Positions 8,406-16,678 of a DNA stretch of 57,768 bases are shown here, in pieces; the stretch's first letter is position 1; every line of letters begins with the position of its first letter. Under the pieces are notes generated by a model that saw only the letters and a list, made by a program, of their open reading frames with translations, did not search any database and was not told the DNA's origin. The DNA is from Candidatus Binatia bacterium (GTDB lineage: Bacteria; Desulfobacterota; Binatia; Bin18): contig JAJDZM010000099.1 in NCBI GenBank assembly GCA_022824615.1, positions 1-57,768 on the forward strand, given 5' to 3'. The translations under genes and the position numbers were made by a program.

Positions 8406-9554
8406 ATGAGTATCAGTCGAAAAGCCGCGCTGGCCGGTGTCTACGAGCACCCGCTCCGTTGGGCTCCGCATAAAACCCAATACCAGATCATGGCCGAAAG
8501 CGCCCGAGGCGCTCTGGACGATGCCGGGCTGAGCATAAAAGACGTCAACGGCCTGTTTACCTCGGGTGTGGGCGGGATGGGGATTATCGCTCTGGCCGAG
8601 CACCTGAATCTCAACCCGGACTTCCTGGACTCCAACTCGATTGGGGGCTCGTCCTTTGTTTCGCATACAGCCCATGCCGCGGCGGCGATTGCCGCCGGCT
8701 ACTGCGATGTGGCCCTGATTCTGTACGGCAGCAAATGGTCCTCAGACCGTTTTGCCGTTGGCACCGGAGGCGGCGGGAGTGGCGACCCGCCTGAACAGTT
8801 TGAAGGCTGTTACGGCCCGACAACCGTTGGCGACTATGCCCTGGCCGCGCAGCGGCATATGTACGAATTCGGCACAACCAGCGAGCAACTGGCCGAGATT
8901 GCCGTGACTACGCGCAAACATGCCTCGCTGAATCCGCACGCAAAGTTCCGTGACCTGATTAGCGTTGACGACGTCCTGGCTTCACGCGAGGTGTCTTCAC
9001 CGCTGCACCTTCTGGACTGCTGCATGATCTCCGATGGCGGTGGCGCCCTGGTTGTCACCTCTGCCGAACGGGCACGTGATCTCAGAAAGAAGCCTGTCTA
9101 TCTCCTGAGTGCGGCAGAGTCCTGCGCCCATACCAGCGCCGGGGTGCGCGATATTACTGACGCGGCAGCCAAGCAGTCCGGCCCGAAGGCCATGGCACGA
9201 GCCGGGGTGAGTCAGAGCGACTTTGACATGGCCATGATCTACGACTCCTTCACCATTACCGTATGCATCACCCTTGAAAGCCTGGGGTTTTGTCAAAAAG
9301 GAGAAGGCGGGTCGTATGTCCAGAACGGTCGGATTGGTCTGGGCGGTGAACTCCCGATCAATACCGACGGCGGCGGGTTGTCCTCCAACCATCCCGGTAT
9401 GCGCGGAATTTTTTTGGTGATCGAGGCGGTCAAGCAGTTGCGGGGCGAGTGTGGAGAGCGCCAGGTCAAGGATTGTGCACTCGCCTTTTGTCATGGAACA
9501 GGCGGAACGCTCGGGCTCCGGCACAGCGGAGCCTCTCTGGTCCTCGGCGTATAG
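8406..9554 (+). CDS. Thiolase-fold acetyltransferase, SCP-x/Ltp2-like
   Basis: A 382-residue non-canonical thiolase of the lipid-transfer type. The core contains GIIALAEHLNLNP, GGSSFVSHTAHAAAAIAAGY, GDYALAAQRHMYEFG, the NTDGGGLSSNHPGMRG motif and a final CHGTGG. A Ser (GGSSF) stands where classical thiolases have the reactive Cys, as in SCP-x/Ltp2 and archaeal acetyl-CoA C-acetyltransferases. It is followed after 27 nt by a DUF35 zinc-ribbon protein, the obligate partner in known complexes, where the pair performs (retro-)Claisen or aldol chemistry on acyl-CoAs such as steroid side chains. Ribosome site AGAGAGGAAT precedes the ATG. Confidence 0.9.
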   Translation: MSISRKAALAGVYEHPLRWAPHKTQYQIMAESARGALDDAGLSIKDVNGLFTSGVGGMGIIALAEHLNLNPDFLDSNSIGGSSFVSHTAHAAAAIAAGYCDVALILYGSKWSSDRFAVGTGGGGSGDPPEQFEGCYGPTTVGDYALAAQRHMYEFGTTSEQLAEIAVTTRKHASLNPHAKFRDLISVDDVLASREVSSPLHLLDCCMISDGGGALVVTSAERARDLRKKPVYLLSAAESCAHTSAGVRDITDAAAKQSGPKAMARAGVSQSDFDMAMIYDSFTITVCITLESLGFCQKGEGGSYVQNGRIGLGGELPINTDGGGLSSNHPGMRGIFLVIEAVKQLRGECGERQVKDCALAFCHGTGGTLGLRHSGASLVLGV

Positions 9555-9581
9555 CCGCGGTCCAGTAATGAGGGAGTGATT

Positions 9582-10004
9582 ATGGCTGATGGGAAAAAGA
9601 AACCGAACCGCCCGGTCCCACGGGTAGATGAAGAGTCGCGACCGTTCTGGGAAGCCTGCGCCCGGCACGAACTGTACGTTCAGAAATGTCGGGCGTGTGG
9701 AACGGTCTTTTACTATCCGCGCGCCTTTTGCCCGGAAAACCTGTCGCAGGACTTTGAGTGGCTGCGCTGTAGCGGCAAAGGGACTGTCTATACCTTTACC
9801 ATTACCCGCCAGAATCAAAGTTCGGGCTTTCGCAATAAAGTGCCTTATGTCATGGCCTATGTCGAACTGGAAGAAGGGGTGCGGATGCTGACCAATATCG
9901 TAGGCTGTGACCCGGAGAGCGTCACCATCGGCATGCCGGTCGAAGTCACCTTCGAGGACGTGACGCCGGATGTCTCGGTGCCGCTGTTCAAGCCTGCCTC
10001 GTAG
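9582..10004 (+). CDS. DUF35 zinc-ribbon/OB-fold acyl-CoA partner protein
   Basis: A 140-residue protein: N-terminal helix (EESRPFWEACARHELYVQ), a rubredoxin-like zinc ribbon (KCRACGTVFYYPRAFCP, then LRCSGKG), and an OB fold ending in VEVTFEDVTPDVSVPLF. DUF35 proteins form complexes with thiolase-family enzymes and channel CoA intermediates; the gene directly follows such a thiolase. The start is the ATG at 9582, which has GAGGGAGTG upstream; a GTG two codons earlier is possible. A palindromic repeat begins right after the stop. Confidence 0.9.
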   Translation: MADGKKKPNRPVPRVDEESRPFWEACARHELYVQKCRACGTVFYYPRAFCPENLSQDFEWLRCSGKGTVYTFTITRQNQSSGFRNKVPYVMAYVELEEGVRMLTNIVGCDPESVTIGMPVEVTFEDVTPDVSVPLFKPAS

Positions 10005-10088
10005 TCGGTTGGGTCCCAGGGTCGATTGAGTCCATGGAGTCAAACCCAACCGACCCAATAAACTCAATTGACCCAATTGACTCAAATC
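10005..10088. repeat. GACCCAAT-type repeat, copy a (element B)
   Basis: The stretch consists of variants of the decamer (C)GACCCAAT/TGACTCAAT and their complements. The outermost arms, 10005-10014 and 10044-10053, are perfect 10-bp complements (TCGGTTGGGT). Further copies follow to 10088. It starts directly after the DUF35 stop and lies 100 nt before the PHP gene, so it would form a hairpin in an operon mRNA. Related stretches are at 16119, 33379 and 34341. Confidence 0.75.
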
Positions 10089-10186
10089 GTTCGCTTCTGG
10101 CACTATAAAAGATTGGCAGCCAGAAAAACTGCTTCGACAAAAGGAGGGAGAAAAGCCGACTTCGCTCGCCGGTTCTCAGACTACCC

Positions 10187-10864
10187 ATGGCACGAGTAAT
10201 TGATCTCCACCTGCACTCTGAAGCCTCGGACGACAGCCGTGCGCCGGTTGAGGCTTACCTCAAGTGGCTGGCCCGTAAACGCGACGAACGGCCGCTGGAC
10301 GGTATCGTGCTGACCGAGCACCGCCAGTTCGACACCCGGAGCGACTACCGGGCGCTTGAGGACAAGTATGGCATGCTGATCCTCAAAGCCTCTGAGGTCG
10401 AAACCGAGTACGGGCACGTGCTTGTGTATGGGGTCAATGACGCAATGCTGCAACGCTTCGACTTCTCTAATGTCCGACTGCGAGCACAAGAGCTGATTGA
10501 CGAAGTAACACGTATGGGCGGGGTGGCCATGCCGTGTCACCCGGGTCGGCCTACCATTGGGCTGATTGAGCACTATGAAAACCGCCCTCCGCTTGAGGGG
10601 GTTGTTGGCGTCGAAGCCCTGAACGGCGGCAGCAAAAAAGGTGAGAACGAACGCGTGGCTGAGTTGATCGATACGTATGGCTACCACGCGTTTGGGGGGA
10701 GCGATGCCCATCTGGTGAGCTTTGTCGGGATTTGCGCCACAGAGTTTGAGAAAGATATTACGAATACGGAAGAGTTGGTTGAGGCGCTGCGAACGGGCGG
10801 CTACCGACCGGTTGATTTTCGTGTCCGGCGCGCCCCGGCCCAGCCGGCATCCAGTCGCACCTAG
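10187..10864 (+). CDS. PHP-domain metal-dependent phosphoesterase
   Basis: A 225-residue PHP domain. Metal-binding motifs appear in order: HLHSEASDD, VLTEHRQF, LKASEVETEYGH (Glu), MPCHPGRPT and FGGSDAH. These usually coordinate three metal ions for phosphate-ester hydrolysis. It has no polymerase or histidinol-phosphatase extension and is a stand-alone enzyme. An AAGGAGGGAG lies at 10141, about 36 nt before the ATG, too far for normal use, and no closer in-frame start was found. Its place between the thiolase pair and the hot-dog dehydratases suggests a shared operon but the substrate is unknown. Confidence 0.85.
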   Translation: MARVIDLHLHSEASDDSRAPVEAYLKWLARKRDERPLDGIVLTEHRQFDTRSDYRALEDKYGMLILKASEVETEYGHVLVYGVNDAMLQRFDFSNVRLRAQELIDEVTRMGGVAMPCHPGRPTIGLIEHYENRPPLEGVVGVEALNGGSKKGENERVAELIDTYGYHAFGGSDAHLVSFVGICATEFEKDITNTEELVEALRTGGYRPVDFRVRRAPAQPASSRT

Positions 10865-10875
10865 GAGAGACGCGC

Positions 10876-11319
10876 ATGGCGCTTGAATTTGACCGGTCCA
10901 TTTTAGGCCAGGTATTTGACGAAACGGACTTTCCGCCGGTTGAGAAAACCGACCTCTTACGATTTGCGGACGCGCTGGGAGAGACCAACCCGCTCTACAC
11001 CGACGAAGAAGCGGCGATGCATGGACCCTATGGCGGCTTGGTGGCGGCTCCGACCTATGTGACACGGCTCCGACCCAAAAAAATGACACCCGAGCATATG
11101 CCACGCTTCGGCAAGGTCGGCTTTGACGGCGGACGTGATGTTGAGATTTTTGCCCCGGTCCGGCCGGGTGACAGGCTGAAAATGGTCAGCACCATACATG
11201 ATATTTACGAGAAAACCGGGCGCAGTGGCTCGATGTATTTCATCGTTCTGCGGAATGAGATCACGAACCAGGACGGCCAGAAGGTTGCCATTGTTGACCA
11301 TAGGATTATGCAGCGATGA
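10876..11319 (+). CDS. FAS1-type (MaoC N-domain) dehydratase
   Basis: A 147-residue hot-dog protein of the MaoC_dehydrat_N class: LLRFADALGETNPLYTDEEA, GGLVAAPTYVTR, and the strand AIVDHRIM. It overlaps the next, MaoC-like gene by 4 nt. Such pairs form heterodimeric enoyl-CoA or 3-hydroxyacyl-CoA (de)hydratases, the catalytic Asp/His usually being on the second subunit. Good ribosome site AGGAGAGA. Together with the thiolase pair this supports an operon for beta-oxidation-like processing of an unknown acyl-CoA. Confidence 0.85.
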   Translation: MALEFDRSILGQVFDETDFPPVEKTDLLRFADALGETNPLYTDEEAAMHGPYGGLVAAPTYVTRLRPKKMTPEHMPRFGKVGFDGGRDVEIFAPVRPGDRLKMVSTIHDIYEKTGRSGSMYFIVLRNEITNQDGQKVAIVDHRIMQR

Positions 11320-11738
11320 AAACACTCTATTTTGAAGAGGTTGAAGAAGGCGATGAGTTGCCCCCTATCGACCTGCTCCTGACCAAGGACTTTGTCCGCA
11401 CATACGCCAAGACGGCCGGCATGGATTTCCCACGTTTCACAGATGATGAAGGGGCGCGTCAGGAGGGCCTGCCGGGCATGATCGCGCCGGGGGTCTTAAG
11501 TATGGGGCTGCTGGCTCGACTGATCGGCGAGTGGAATCAAGCGGCGCAGATTACCCGGATCGGCACGACGTTTCGCAGTCCGGTCCTGCCTGACTGTCAT
11601 ATTCACCTGCTGGGCTTTGTCACCCAAAAGGATGCAGAACAGCATACGGCGGAGTGCGATATCTGGATGGAGAACGATGATGGAGAACGCTGGGTCATTG
11701 GAACGGCGACCGTTCTGCTGCCAACCCGGAACTCCTAG
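11316..11738 (+). CDS. MaoC-like hot-dog dehydratase subunit
   Basis: A 140-residue hot-dog protein beginning MKTLYFEEVEEGDELPPIDL. The hydratase-2-like segment KDFVRTYAKTAGMDFPRFTD is followed by GMIAPGVLSMGLLARLIGEW. The usual N-x-x-H of (R)-hydratases appears as DFPRFTD, so the catalytic His is missing at the expected place. It may be a binding or structural partner, or work with the paired subunit at 10876. The 4-nt overlap with that gene indicates a complex. Followed after 18 nt by mlaA. Confidence 0.8.
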   Translation: MKTLYFEEVEEGDELPPIDLLLTKDFVRTYAKTAGMDFPRFTDDEGARQEGLPGMIAPGVLSMGLLARLIGEWNQAAQITRIGTTFRSPVLPDCHIHLLGFVTQKDAEQHTAECDIWMENDDGERWVIGTATVLLPTRNS

Positions 11739-11756
11739 TATGCAGAGAGTGGAACA

Positions 11757-12524
11757 ATGCAAAAACAACGACTTGGCTACATTATGGTTCTCTGTTTGGT
11801 CAGTGTCCTCGGGCTTGGCCCGCATACGCCAATAGCTTTTGCTCAGAATGGAGCAATGCAGCCGGGGCTGGATGACCCACTGGACATGCTTGACAGCCCC
11901 GCCCCGGCCTACGAACCGTCTGTTTTTGAACCCTTTAATGAGAAGATGTTCTCCTTCAACATCTGGATGGACGAACATATCCTCCGACCGGTTGCCCGTT
12001 CCTATGCCGGGGCTGTACCGGAGCCTGCGCGGCTCGGCGTGCGCCGTTTTTTTCATAATATCGGGGTTGTGCCGCGCTTCGCCAATAGCCTCTTTCAGCT
12101 TAAGCTGGACGGTGCGGCGCGGGAAGCCGGACGCTTTATGATTAACACGACGATCGGCGGTCTCGGCTTTTTCGATGTAGCCAAAAACAAGTTCGGGCTC
12201 GAAACCAGCGAAGAAGACTTTGGTCAAACGCTCGGGAAATATGGCGTGGGTTCGGGTCCGTATCTGGTGCTGCCCTTTATCGGACCTTCCACGGTGCGGG
12301 ATGCCATTGGTCGGGTCGCGGATGGAGCCATGGACCCGAAGACCTATTTTTTATCCACGGTCGAAGTGACGGCGACGGATGCGGGTACAATGGTCACCAA
12401 TGCGGTCAACGAACGCTCCCTCAATCTTGAGCTCTTCGAGAGTGTGGATCGCTACTCTCTTGATATGTATAGCGCGGTGCAAGACTTCTATATGCAAAAT
12501 CGGGAGAGGCAGATCGCAGAATAA
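11757..12524 (+). CDS. mlaA: MlaA/VacJ-family outer-membrane lipid protein
   Basis: A 255-residue MlaA homologue. Family blocks: FEPFNEKMFSFNIWMDEHIL, VRRFFHNIGVVPRFANSL, GRFMINTTIGGLGFFDVA, EDFGQTLGKYGVGSGPYLVLPFIGPS (read as consecutive blocks), and DRYSLDMYSAVQDFY. MlaA removes phospholipids from the outer leaflet of the outer membrane and hands them to MlaC. The signal peptide ends AFA-QN with no lipobox Cys at the cleavage site; most MlaA proteins are lipoproteins, so this one may be periplasmic or anchored differently. It heads the run mlaA, mlaC/hpnM-like, hpnN. Other mla genes (MlaFEDB) are not in view. Confidence 0.93.
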   Translation: MQKQRLGYIMVLCLVSVLGLGPHTPIAFAQNGAMQPGLDDPLDMLDSPAPAYEPSVFEPFNEKMFSFNIWMDEHILRPVARSYAGAVPEPARLGVRRFFHNIGVVPRFANSLFQLKLDGAAREAGRFMINTTIGGLGFFDVAKNKFGLETSEEDFGQTLGKYGVGSGPYLVLPFIGPSTVRDAIGRVADGAMDPKTYFLSTVEVTATDAGTMVTNAVNERSLNLELFESVDRYSLDMYSAVQDFYMQNRERQIAE

Positions 12525-12583
12525 GCCTCTGGCCTCTTGCAAACACCAGGAAAACAGCGACTGGCGTATCGAGGGGTGTGATC

Positions 12584-13174
12584 GTGGTCAAAACTCTCCT
12601 TTTGGTGACAGGTCTCCTTTTTCCTCAGCTCGGTTGGGCCGACTCTCCGGCGGAGGTAACCAAACGGCTGATTTCTACCATGCAGTCGTGTGGGCAAGAC
12701 TTTGGTTTGCCCTCCGCTCCCTCGCAGTGCACCAATGAAGAGATCGAAAAAAACCTGGCCATTGCTCAACTGTCGCGCTGGCTGATGGGGCCGCACTGGG
12801 ACACCCTCGGCCAAGAGAAGCAGGCTGATTTCATTAACCTCCTGACACGCTTGCTGCGCGAGCTGGCCTATCCCAGAGCGTCGGAATTTCTGGCTGACAC
12901 GCAGTTCGAATACGGCGACACGCAGCAGCAAGGGAATGAGGCCCTGACCGAGGTCTCGGTCATCAATCCTGACGAAGGGCGGGTGACCATCGGTTTTCGG
13001 CTCAATCAGTCGGAGGGTGTATGGAAGATCTGGGACGTCCGGCTCGACGGGGTCAGTATGGCCAGCAACCTGCGCAAACAGGTGCAATCGCTCATGTCCA
13101 AACAGTCCTACGAAGAGTTGGTGGAGCGGATGCAGCAGACAATTGCGAACGCCAAGACCGACGAGGCCGGATAA
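12584..13174 (+). CDS. hpnM: MlaC/Ttg2D-family periplasmic protein, HpnM-like
   Basis: A 196-residue secreted protein: signal peptide to GWA-DS, then the MlaC/toluene-tolerance fold (LSRWLMGPHWDTL, FINLLTRLLRELAYPRA, VWKIWDVRLDGVSMASNLR). MlaC proteins carry lipids across the periplasm; HpnM is the member encoded beside hpnN in hopanoid loci. The start is the GTG at 12584, since GAGGGG lies 8 nt upstream; a GTG at 12578 is too close to it. Next to hpnN, this is the probable shuttle for hopanoids or related lipids. HpnM rather than general MlaC is inferred from the neighbours. Confidence 0.85.
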   Translation: MVKTLLLVTGLLFPQLGWADSPAEVTKRLISTMQSCGQDFGLPSAPSQCTNEEIEKNLAIAQLSRWLMGPHWDTLGQEKQADFINLLTRLLRELAYPRASEFLADTQFEYGDTQQQGNEALTEVSVINPDEGRVTIGFRLNQSEGVWKIWDVRLDGVSMASNLRKQVQSLMSKQSYEELVERMQQTIANAKTDEAG

Positions 13175-13365
13175 CAGCGGACCGCTCAGACTCTCTCCCA
13201 CGCTTGAGTAACCGCCATGGCTAGGATAGGCTGCCCGACTCAACCGAGGACTGGCAAGACCTGTGCCGGGTGGGGGGAATTTGACTATGACGTTAGCAGA
13301 TATCGTGCCCCATCCTCCTGGCATCCATACGTTCTTCGTCCTGTCCGTTCCCGCGTGCTTTGTAA

Positions 13366-16200
13366 GTGGAGACACCAGCCGTGCAGGCGACCCCTCCGTC
13401 CTTTAAACAACGCCTCGTTGCCCTGGAAAAACGGGTCCTGCGGGCTTGCGCTCGGGGCATCGTTTCGTACGCAAAGACGGCCCTGGCCGTCTGTTTGCTG
13501 CTGACTGTTGCGGCGTCACTCTACACCGCACAGCACCTCGAACTCGTCACCGGCCGCAATGATCTGATCTCGACCGAAAAGCGCTACCTGCAACTCGATG
13601 AGGAATATTCCGAAGAGTTTGTTGGCGTGGACCAGGTGGCCGTGGTCGTTGAACCGCAAGACATCCCGCAGGGCAAAGCCTTTGTGACACGGCTGGGTGA
13701 ACGACTCGCTCGGGAGCAGGAACATATTGCTGAGATTTTTTACCAGGTGGATGTCTCCTCCCTGGAAGGCAAAAAGCTGCTCTACCTGCCGGCTGAGGAT
13801 TTGCGCGATTTGCGGCGGAGTCTTGAAGACTCGCAAGAGATTATTCACGAACTGCTGACAAACCCCGGCTTGAATACGCTGTTCGAGGCGATCAACACCC
13901 AAGTCAGCAGTGCCGTGGTTTCGCACCTGGTTGACGACATCCTTGGGCTGGGAGTCCCGCTGGATGAAGATTCCGGCGAGTTCTCCGACTCTCAGTTGTC
14001 CTTCCTCACCGCGTTGTTACAAGAGATCGCGCGGGAGCTGTACGGACAAGACTCCCGCTACCGGTCTCCCTGGGCTGAGTTTTTTAGTGGGACGGCCCAG
14101 CTCGATGACGACGGCTTCCTCATTGCCGAGAACCGCGCATACATGTTCCTCATGGTCGAGGCGAAAGAAGACGCCGCTGCGGGTTTCAACGACCTCCAGG
14201 ATTCGATAGCGACCATTCGGCGGGCAATTGCCGACCTGAAGACGGAGTTTCCGGGTCTGGAGGCTGGCGTCACCGGCACGAAGGCGCTGGGCAATGATGA
14301 AATGCTCAGTGCTCAGCACGATACGGCCGTAGCAACGGTGATAGCCCTGTCGGGTATTGCCCTCCTCTACTTGATCTTTTTCCGACGTATTCGACATCCG
14401 CTTTTCATCGTCTCATCGCTCATGATCGGCCTGAGCTGGACGCTGGGTTTTGTCACCCTCTCAGTCGGTCATCTGACGATTATTACCGTTTTCATCGCGC
14501 CGATGCTGCTCGGCTTGGCCGACGACTTCGGCGTCCATTTCATGACCCGCTACGAGGAAGAACGGGGCAAGGGAAAAAACCAGGCCGAAGCTATTACCAT
14601 CGTGTTTGAACAGACCGTTCCCAGTATTATCGCAGGGGCGTTGACCACCTCGCTCGCCTTTTTTGCGGTCATCCTGGCAGACTTTCGCGGGGTTCAGGAA
14701 CTCGGCATCATCTCGGGCGGAGGCATCCTGCTGTCCGTTCTCGCGATCCTGACTTTCCTGCCAGCTTTGATCGTAGGGCTGGACTCGGTCTGGCCCTGGC
14801 GTGTTCCCGTGGGCCAGCAGACGGTCTTGCAGGCAACGTTTTCCGGTCTGGGTAAATATGTCGAACAAAAGAGAAGCCTCCTTTTCGGCATCGCCGGGCT
14901 GGGAACGGCGGCGGGCCTTCTGGCACTGCCGTGGGTCTCTTTTGACTATAATTTGCTGAACCTCCAGGCACACGGCACAGAGTCGGTGGAGTGGGAAAAG
15001 CGCATTATCGAAAACTCCGAACGCTCGTCCTGGAATGCCCTGGCAACAGCACCGACGCCGGAAGCGGCACGCCAAAAGGCACAAGCGTTTGCGGCACTGC
15101 CCAGCGTAGAAACCGTCGAGAGCGTCGCCTCGCTGATTCCGGACGGACAGCCGGAACGCCTTCACCTCCTGGCGCTCATCCGTCCACTGCTCAGCGAACT
15201 CCCACCGCTCCGCAATGATCCCCAGGCAGTGGAGGTCGAGCAGCTCGAACAGACTCTGGATAAGCTCCGCCTCAAAATCCGCGATCAGGAAAACGGCAGT
15301 GCCACCCTCCTGCACGAGGCGCGCCGACACCTGCTGGCCGTTTTTGAAGCACTCCGAACGCTGCCCAAAGCGGCCGTCCAACAGCGCCTTGACCTTTTTC
15401 AGGACGCGCTGTTTCTTGACTTTCAGGATAAATGGTCTCTGCTCAGGAATAACCTGTCGCCGGCCGGCCCGATTACCTTTGCCGATGTCCCGCCGCAGTT
15501 GCGCAGCCGCTTTGTCAACCGGGACGGCCAGCGGTATCTGATACAGATATACCCCAAGGAAAATATCTGGGAGCGCGAGCCCCTGACGGAGTTCGTTCGG
15601 CAGTTACGCACGGTTGACCCGGATGTCACCGGCTCCCCGATTATTGGCTACGAGTCTATTGGGGCGATGCAGGCTGGCTATATTGAGGCGGCCTGGTATG
15701 CCTTCCTCGCTATCCTGGTCGTCACTTTTTTGGCGCTCCGACGTGTCACGGATGCCCTGCTGGCCGTCCTGCCGCTCGGGCTGGGTATGATCTGGACCGC
15801 GGGCCTGATGTGGCTGGGGGACGTGCAGTTTAATCTGGCCAATATGGTTGCCGCCCCCCTGATTATCGGTATCGGCGTGGAGAATGGCATCCATCTCGTC
15901 CATCGTTTCCGGGTAGGCCGTGACGTCTCGGTCGTCAGCCTGATTGCCGGCAGTACCGGCCAGGCGGTTGTGCTGTTCTCGCTGACGACCATGGTCGGGT
16001 TTGGCAGTCTCATGGTCGCCCAGTACTACGGCATTTTCAGTATGGGCCTCCTGCTGACCCTGGCAGTCGGGAGTGTCTTGCTCGCCTCTATTGTGATCCT
16101 CCCGCTGCTTTTATATGAGTCTATTGGGTTTATTGGGTCCTTTGCGTCTGACCCAATGGACCCAATAAACCCAATAGACCCAACGGACTCTCATGGTTAG
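13366..16200 (+). CDS. hpnN: Hopanoid-type RND transporter HpnN
   Basis: A 944-residue MMPL/RND permease. One transmembrane helix near residue 40, a large periplasmic loop to about 310, five helices with the sterol-sensing-like motif GLADDFGVHFMTRYEEE, a second periplasmic loop from about 500 to 760, and five further helices with IGIGVENGIHLVHRFR. HpnN moves hopanoids from the inner to the outer membrane. The start is a GTG (METPAV). The last 28 or so residues (YESIGFIGSFASDP, then DPINPIDPTDS) are encoded by a perfect 22-bp inverted repeat, unlike a normal RND tail. Its stop lies 8 nt inside the next gene (16193), so expression is coupled to the decarboxylase cassette. No gene is evident in 13175-13365. 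Confidence 0.92.
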   Translation: METPAVQATPPSFKQRLVALEKRVLRACARGIVSYAKTALAVCLLLTVAASLYTAQHLELVTGRNDLISTEKRYLQLDEEYSEEFVGVDQVAVVVEPQDIPQGKAFVTRLGERLAREQEHIAEIFYQVDVSSLEGKKLLYLPAEDLRDLRRSLEDSQEIIHELLTNPGLNTLFEAINTQVSSAVVSHLVDDILGLGVPLDEDSGEFSDSQLSFLTALLQEIARELYGQDSRYRSPWAEFFSGTAQLDDDGFLIAENRAYMFLMVEAKEDAAAGFNDLQDSIATIRRAIADLKTEFPGLEAGVTGTKALGNDEMLSAQHDTAVATVIALSGIALLYLIFFRRIRHPLFIVSSLMIGLSWTLGFVTLSVGHLTIITVFIAPMLLGLADDFGVHFMTRYEEERGKGKNQAEAITIVFEQTVPSIIAGALTTSLAFFAVILADFRGVQELGIISGGGILLSVLAILTFLPALIVGLDSVWPWRVPVGQQTVLQATFSGLGKYVEQKRSLLFGIAGLGTAAGLLALPWVSFDYNLLNLQAHGTESVEWEKRIIENSERSSWNALATAPTPEAARQKAQAFAALPSVETVESVASLIPDGQPERLHLLALIRPLLSELPPLRNDPQAVEVEQLEQTLDKLRLKIRDQENGSATLLHEARRHLLAVFEALRTLPKAAVQQRLDLFQDALFLDFQDKWSLLRNNLSPAGPITFADVPPQLRSRFVNRDGQRYLIQIYPKENIWEREPLTEFVRQLRTVDPDVTGSPIIGYESIGAMQAGYIEAAWYAFLAILVVTFLALRRVTDALLAVLPLGLGMIWTAGLMWLGDVQFNLANMVAAPLIIGIGVENGIHLVHRFRVGRDVSVVSLIAGSTGQAVVLFSLTTMVGFGSLMVAQYYGIFSMGLLLTLAVGSVLLASIVILPLLLYESIGFIGSFASDPMDPINPIDPTDSHG
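16119..16179. repeat. Perfect 22-bp inverted repeat (element B, copy b) at hpnN 3' end
   Basis: The left arm 16119-16140 is the exact reverse complement of 16158-16179 over 22 bp, with a 17-nt loop that contains one more repeat unit. The units are of the form TATTGGGTYY. It lies within the last codons of hpnN and ends 13 nt before the start of the next gene. It would form a very stable mRNA hairpin while being translated. Confidence 0.9.
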
Positions 16201-16678
16201 CGGACCCCAGTTTGTGCAACACCTCAGGAATGCCGGCTTCGACTTTTTCACCGGGGTGCCCTGCTCTTTGGTCAAAGGGGTGATTGCCACGCTTGAAGAA
16301 CGAGGTGGTTATATTGCCGAGACGCGGGAAGACGCGGCGGTGGGCCTGGCGGCCGGAGCCTATATGGCCGGCAAACAACCCGTTATCATTATGCAGAACT
16401 CGGGCCTGGGAGTCTGCCTGAACGCGCTGTCTTCTCTCAGTTTGATCTATGCCTTGCCCTGCCTGCTGCTGATTACGTGGCGCGGCTATCAGGGCAAAGA
16501 CGCACCGGAGCATATCATTATGGGCGATATCCTGCCCGACCTGTTATCCACCCTGAAAATTCCGTATCGGGTGCTTGAAGAACAGACCCTGGAGGACGCG
16601 ATTGGCTGGGCCACCTCGACCCTGAAGCAGACGAGTCGCCCGACGGCGCTGGTCCTTCCACCTGGAGTTACCGCATGA
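16193..16678 (+). CDS. Phosphono-/sulfopyruvate decarboxylase, alpha subunit
   Basis: A 161-residue TPP-binding N-terminal half-enzyme: FFTGVPCSLVKGVI, ETREDAAVGLAAGAYMAG (catalytic Glu of the TPP fold), IIMQNSGLGVCLNALSSL, WRGYQGKDAPEH and MGDILP. It closely follows the pattern of AepY/Fom2 phosphonopyruvate decarboxylase and of ComD sulfopyruvate decarboxylase. The split into two genes is the usual state for ComDE, while phosphonopyruvate enzymes are more often fused, so the substrate is not settled. The start lies inside hpnN and the stop overlaps the beta subunit by 4 nt, giving tight coupling to the hopanoid transporter. Confidence 0.85.
   Translation: MVSGPQFVQHLRNAGFDFFTGVPCSLVKGVIATLEERGGYIAETREDAAVGLAAGAYMAGKQPVIIMQNSGLGVCLNALSSLSLIYALPCLLLITWRGYQGKDAPEHIIMGDILPDLLSTLKIPYRVLEEQTLEDAIGWATSTLKQTSRPTALVLPPGVTA

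Noticed and set aside
13284-13407. Short frame (about 38 codons) before and overlapping hpnN
   Set aside because: No hydrophobic or conserved pattern, and the end overlaps hpnN in another frame; treated as chance.
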